A DNA stretch of 8,563 bases, from assembly GCA_019894655.1 (NCBI GenBank), contig JAGXNZ010000295.1, forward strand, positions 1 through 8,563. Direction: 5' to 3'. Positions 7,335 through 8,563 of the stretch are shown here, one piece after another. The first letter of the stretch is position 1. Every line of letters begins with the position of its first letter. The position numbers and the translations under genes are program-made. Below the pieces are notes generated by a model that saw only the letters and a list, made by a program, of their open reading frames with translations, was not told the DNA's origin and ran no database searches. This DNA comes from Promethearchaeota archaeon. GTDB taxonomy: Archaea; Asgardarchaeota; Lokiarchaeia; Sigynarchaeales; SOKP01.

Positions 7335-7829
7335 CTAGTATGATTTCTCTTGCATTGCCAGTGAAATCTTGTTCAATGGCAAAAAGCTAAAAAATCCATG
7401 ATTAGTTAGGAAATTTTCTCTGACACCTACACCAATCATTCTCGGAGCCAATAACAGAACATCGACATTATCAGGAGGTAAAATTAAATTAAAACCAATG
7501 TTATACCCGCTTGCAAATACTATGGCAGAACTTGATTTGAGAAAAGGGCTGATTTCCTCTCTAAATATAGTTTCCATCAATTCATCAGGAACAAGAATAA
7601 AGGAAATATCAGATTTCGATACTGCCTTCTTAATATTGTAAACGTTAAAACCATCTTTTAAGGCGAAATCTTTATAATCATCTTCTATATTTCCAATTAT
7701 TACATTTAGCCCTGAATCCCTTAAATTTAAAGCTTGAGCACGACCTTGGTTACCATATCCAATAATGGATATAACTTTTGAGTTAATAAAGCTTAAATTA
7801 CCGTCAGTTTCGTGAAAAATTTCTACCAT
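7335..7829 (-). CDS. KARI-like N-terminal fragment (Rossmann dinucleotide-binding domain)
   Basis: As read, this frame gives 164 residues: a complete N-terminal domain with GYGNQG at 24-29, then an out-of-frame tail of about 15 residues after FFSF (146-149). The loop after the second strand reads GNIEDDYKDF (46-55), where NADPH-using class I enzymes typically have GLR.GS.SW. Loss of the arginine and serines and gain of acidic residues suggests NADH rather than NADPH, by analogy with known NADH-preferring KARIs. It cannot act alone, since the catalytic metal site is on the other fragment. Confidence 0.75.
   Translation of the reverse strand: MVEIFHETDGNLSFINSKVISIIGYGNQGRAQALNLRDSGLNVIIGNIEDDYKDFALKDGFNVYNIKKAVSKSDISFILVPDELMETIFREEISPFLKSSSAIVFASGYNIGFNLILPPDNVDVLLLAPRMIGVGVRENFLTNHGFFSFLPLNKISLAMQEKSY
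7381..7394 (-). other. Frameshift site in the KARI-like gene
   Basis: On the minus strand the sequence is T6-AGC-T5-GCC. With six Ts instead of five in the second run the protein would read FFSF-FAIEQDFTGNAREII, matching the family; with five it runs to a TAG about 14 codons later. The site is C TTT TTG, not a proper X XXY YYZ slippery heptamer, so programmed -1 shifting is not well supported. A one-base homopolymer undercall is the simplest explanation. Confidence 0.75.
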
Positions 7830-7835
7830 CTTATT

Positions 7836-7843
7836 ATCCTTTT
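7836..7843 (-). promoter_or_regulatory. Ribosome binding site for the KARI-like gene
   Basis: AAAAGGAT on the minus strand ends 6 bases before the ATG at 7829, a normal spacing. It supports that start. AT-rich TATA-like sequence (AATTTATAATC at 7857-7867) lies just upstream, but a transcript from it would begin almost at this site, so the true promoter may be further upstream. Confidence 0.55.
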
Positions 7844-7907
7844 AATTTTTGAATTAGATTATAAATTAAAATTAATATTTTTAGCGTAGAAAAAGTATAG
7901 CGTATTT

Positions 7908-8486
7908 TCAGAGTAATTTATCGTACTTAAACTCATGAGTATCCAAGATTTTTTTGGTCATCTCTACGAAAATTGCCCTTATGTTATAATTGTCCTTCGC
8001 AGAAGTCTTGAAAAAATTCACATCATTATATTTTTTCCTAAAACTTTCTATAACTAACTCGTCAACTTTTTCCAGTTTTTTTGCTAAATCACTTTTACAT
8101 CCGATTAATAACTTTGGAGTTTGGCTTTGATTCTGTTTTAAAAGATGTTCATACCACCAATCCAAACCGATTAATGTGTTATTTAGGTTAAACAAGCTGA
8201 ATACCATAAATATTCCATTTGTTCCGTGAATATAATAACTAAACATTTGCTTAAATTGTTCTTGACCACCAAAATCCCAAAGAGAAAGTCTAACATATGT
8301 TTCATTCCCATCTACAATAATCGGAAGGTCATACGTGTAAAAATCGATCCCAATGGTCAAACGCGTTGCTGCATCGAACGTATCAAAACACAACCTTCTC
8401 GCAATACAAGTTTTTCCCACACCGCCTTGACCGAGTAGGCATATCTTGAAGATAAAATGTGGAGGTTTTTCGGATTTAAATGACAT
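7908..8486 (-). CDS. Ras/Rab-like small GTPase (Asgard type)
   Basis: This 192-residue protein is a single small GTPase domain, a GTP/GDP-switched regulator. All G motifs are visible: G1 P-loop GQGGVGKT (19-26), G2 T44 in LTIGIDF, G3 WDFGGQE (70-76; Q75 is the catalytic-glutamine position), G4 GCKSD (129-133) and G5 TSAKD (161-165). Two departures stand out. G3 is WDFGGQE rather than the Ras/Rab DTAGQE, which recalls Roco, Arf and G-alpha proteins. G4 has Cys in place of the usual Asn/Thr of NKxD. The protein ends HEFKYDKLL with no C-terminal cysteine, so prenylation is not expected, and no membrane segment or extra domain is present. Families of such GTPases are expanded in Asgard archaea and are related to eukaryotic trafficking GTPases. 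It is probably its own transcription unit, 78 bases upstream of the KARI-like gene. No Shine-Dalgarno site precedes the ATG. Confidence 0.95.
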   Translation of the reverse strand: MSFKSEKPPHFIFKICLLGQGGVGKTCIARRLCFDTFDAATRLTIGIDFYTYDLPIIVDGNETYVRLSLWDFGGQEQFKQMFSYYIHGTNGIFMVFSLFNLNNTLIGLDWWYEHLLKQNQSQTPKLLIGCKSDLAKKLEKVDELVIESFRKKYNDVNFFKTSAKDNYNIRAIFVEMTKKILDTHEFKYDKLL

Positions 8487-8512
8487 TAACTATCAACTGC
8501 GAAGTTTATTCT

Positions 8513-8523
8513 CTTAAAAATCT
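8513..8523 (-). promoter_or_regulatory. Candidate TATA box for the small GTPase gene
   Basis: AGATTTTTAAG on the minus strand is centred about 31 bases before the GTPase ATG at 8486. A start site about 25 bases downstream would give a leader of only about 5 bases, which fits the lack of a ribosome binding site and suggests a nearly leaderless mRNA. The remaining bases to 8563 show no further feature. Confidence 0.35.
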
Positions 8524-8563
8524 ATTAGTATCTAGAAATAAACATCATTATCGGTTTTAAATC

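Larger units (their letters stand above)
6751..7829 (-). pseudogene. Ketol-acid reductoisomerase-like (IlvC-like) gene split by a one-base frameshift
   Basis: Restoring one T near 7381-7385 joins two frames into one 359-residue protein of the KARI fold; KARI makes 2,3-dihydroxy acids in branched-chain amino acid synthesis. Seen: GYGNQG dinucleotide motif (24-29), knotted-domain metal residues D190 and E194 in LDLFNEQ, and SQTSQYG (252-258) matching the canonical SDTAEYG. Departures from class I KARI: HGFNIH reads SGYNIG (108-113), APKGPGH reads APRMIGV (128-134), and the paired glutamates E226/E230 (E-x3-E) appear as E225 and E231. A C-terminal extension of about 25-30 residues is acidic and basic. 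It may therefore be a diverged KARI relative. AAAAGGAT (minus strand, 7836-7843) is a good ribosome binding site for the ATG at 7829. The break may be a homopolymer sequencing error or a real lesion; the undecayed second half favours error or a recent event. Confidence 0.8.

Noticed and set aside
7381..7394. Programmed -1 frameshift in the KARI-like gene
   Set aside because: The site C TTT TTG is not an X XXY YYZ heptamer, a -1 shift at the earlier T6 run leads straight into TAG, and I see no strong downstream stem; error or mutation is simpler.

Overview
The window looks like a chromosomal segment of an archaeon, most likely an Asgard archaeon (Lokiarchaeia-type). The evidence is a split archaeal RNA polymerase large subunit (A' and A'' as separate genes), a Ras/Rab-like small GTPase of the kind abundant in Asgard genomes, a membrane protein with a C-terminal zinc ribbon, and AT-rich DNA with weak or absent Shine-Dalgarno sites. 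The phylum assignment is inferred from gene content and style; there is no rRNA here to confirm it.

Layout. Positions 1-575 (minus) hold the N-terminal half of rpoA2 (A''), cut by the window edge. Positions 605-3562 (minus) hold a complete rpoA1 (A') with an unusual lysine/proline/threonine-rich C-terminal tail. The 169-base divergent spacer 3563-3731 contains a perfect 11-bp-arm inverted repeat just before the first plus-strand gene. Positions 3732-6746 (plus) form a tight three-gene run (gaps of 4 and 8 bases): a four-helix membrane protein ending in a zinc ribbon, an orphan ADP-forming acyl-CoA synthetase alpha-subunit-like protein with a degenerate CoA-binding loop, and a 10-helix EamA/DMT permease. 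It meets, tail to tail with 4 bases between stops, a minus-strand ketol-acid reductoisomerase-like (KARI, IlvC-like) gene at 6751-7829 that is split by a one-base frameshift near a T5 homopolymer. Positions 7908-8486 (minus) encode the small GTPase, and the last 77 bases are its upstream region.

How the genes relate. rpoA1 and rpoA2 supply the catalytic core of RNA polymerase and are surely co-transcribed. rpoB does not precede them, because the gene upstream of rpoA1 points the other way, so the usual archaeal rpoB-rpoA1 linkage is broken here. The three plus-strand genes are likely one transcription unit with a membrane or metabolite theme, but no shared pathway can be read from the sequence alone. 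The KARI-like protein keeps the fold and part of the metal site but has lost several canonical catalytic signatures, so it may be a diverged relative rather than a housekeeping IlvC. The best leads for something undescribed are the A' tail, the palindrome-fronted three-gene operon with its orphan CoA-ligase-like protein, and the divergent KARI-like protein.
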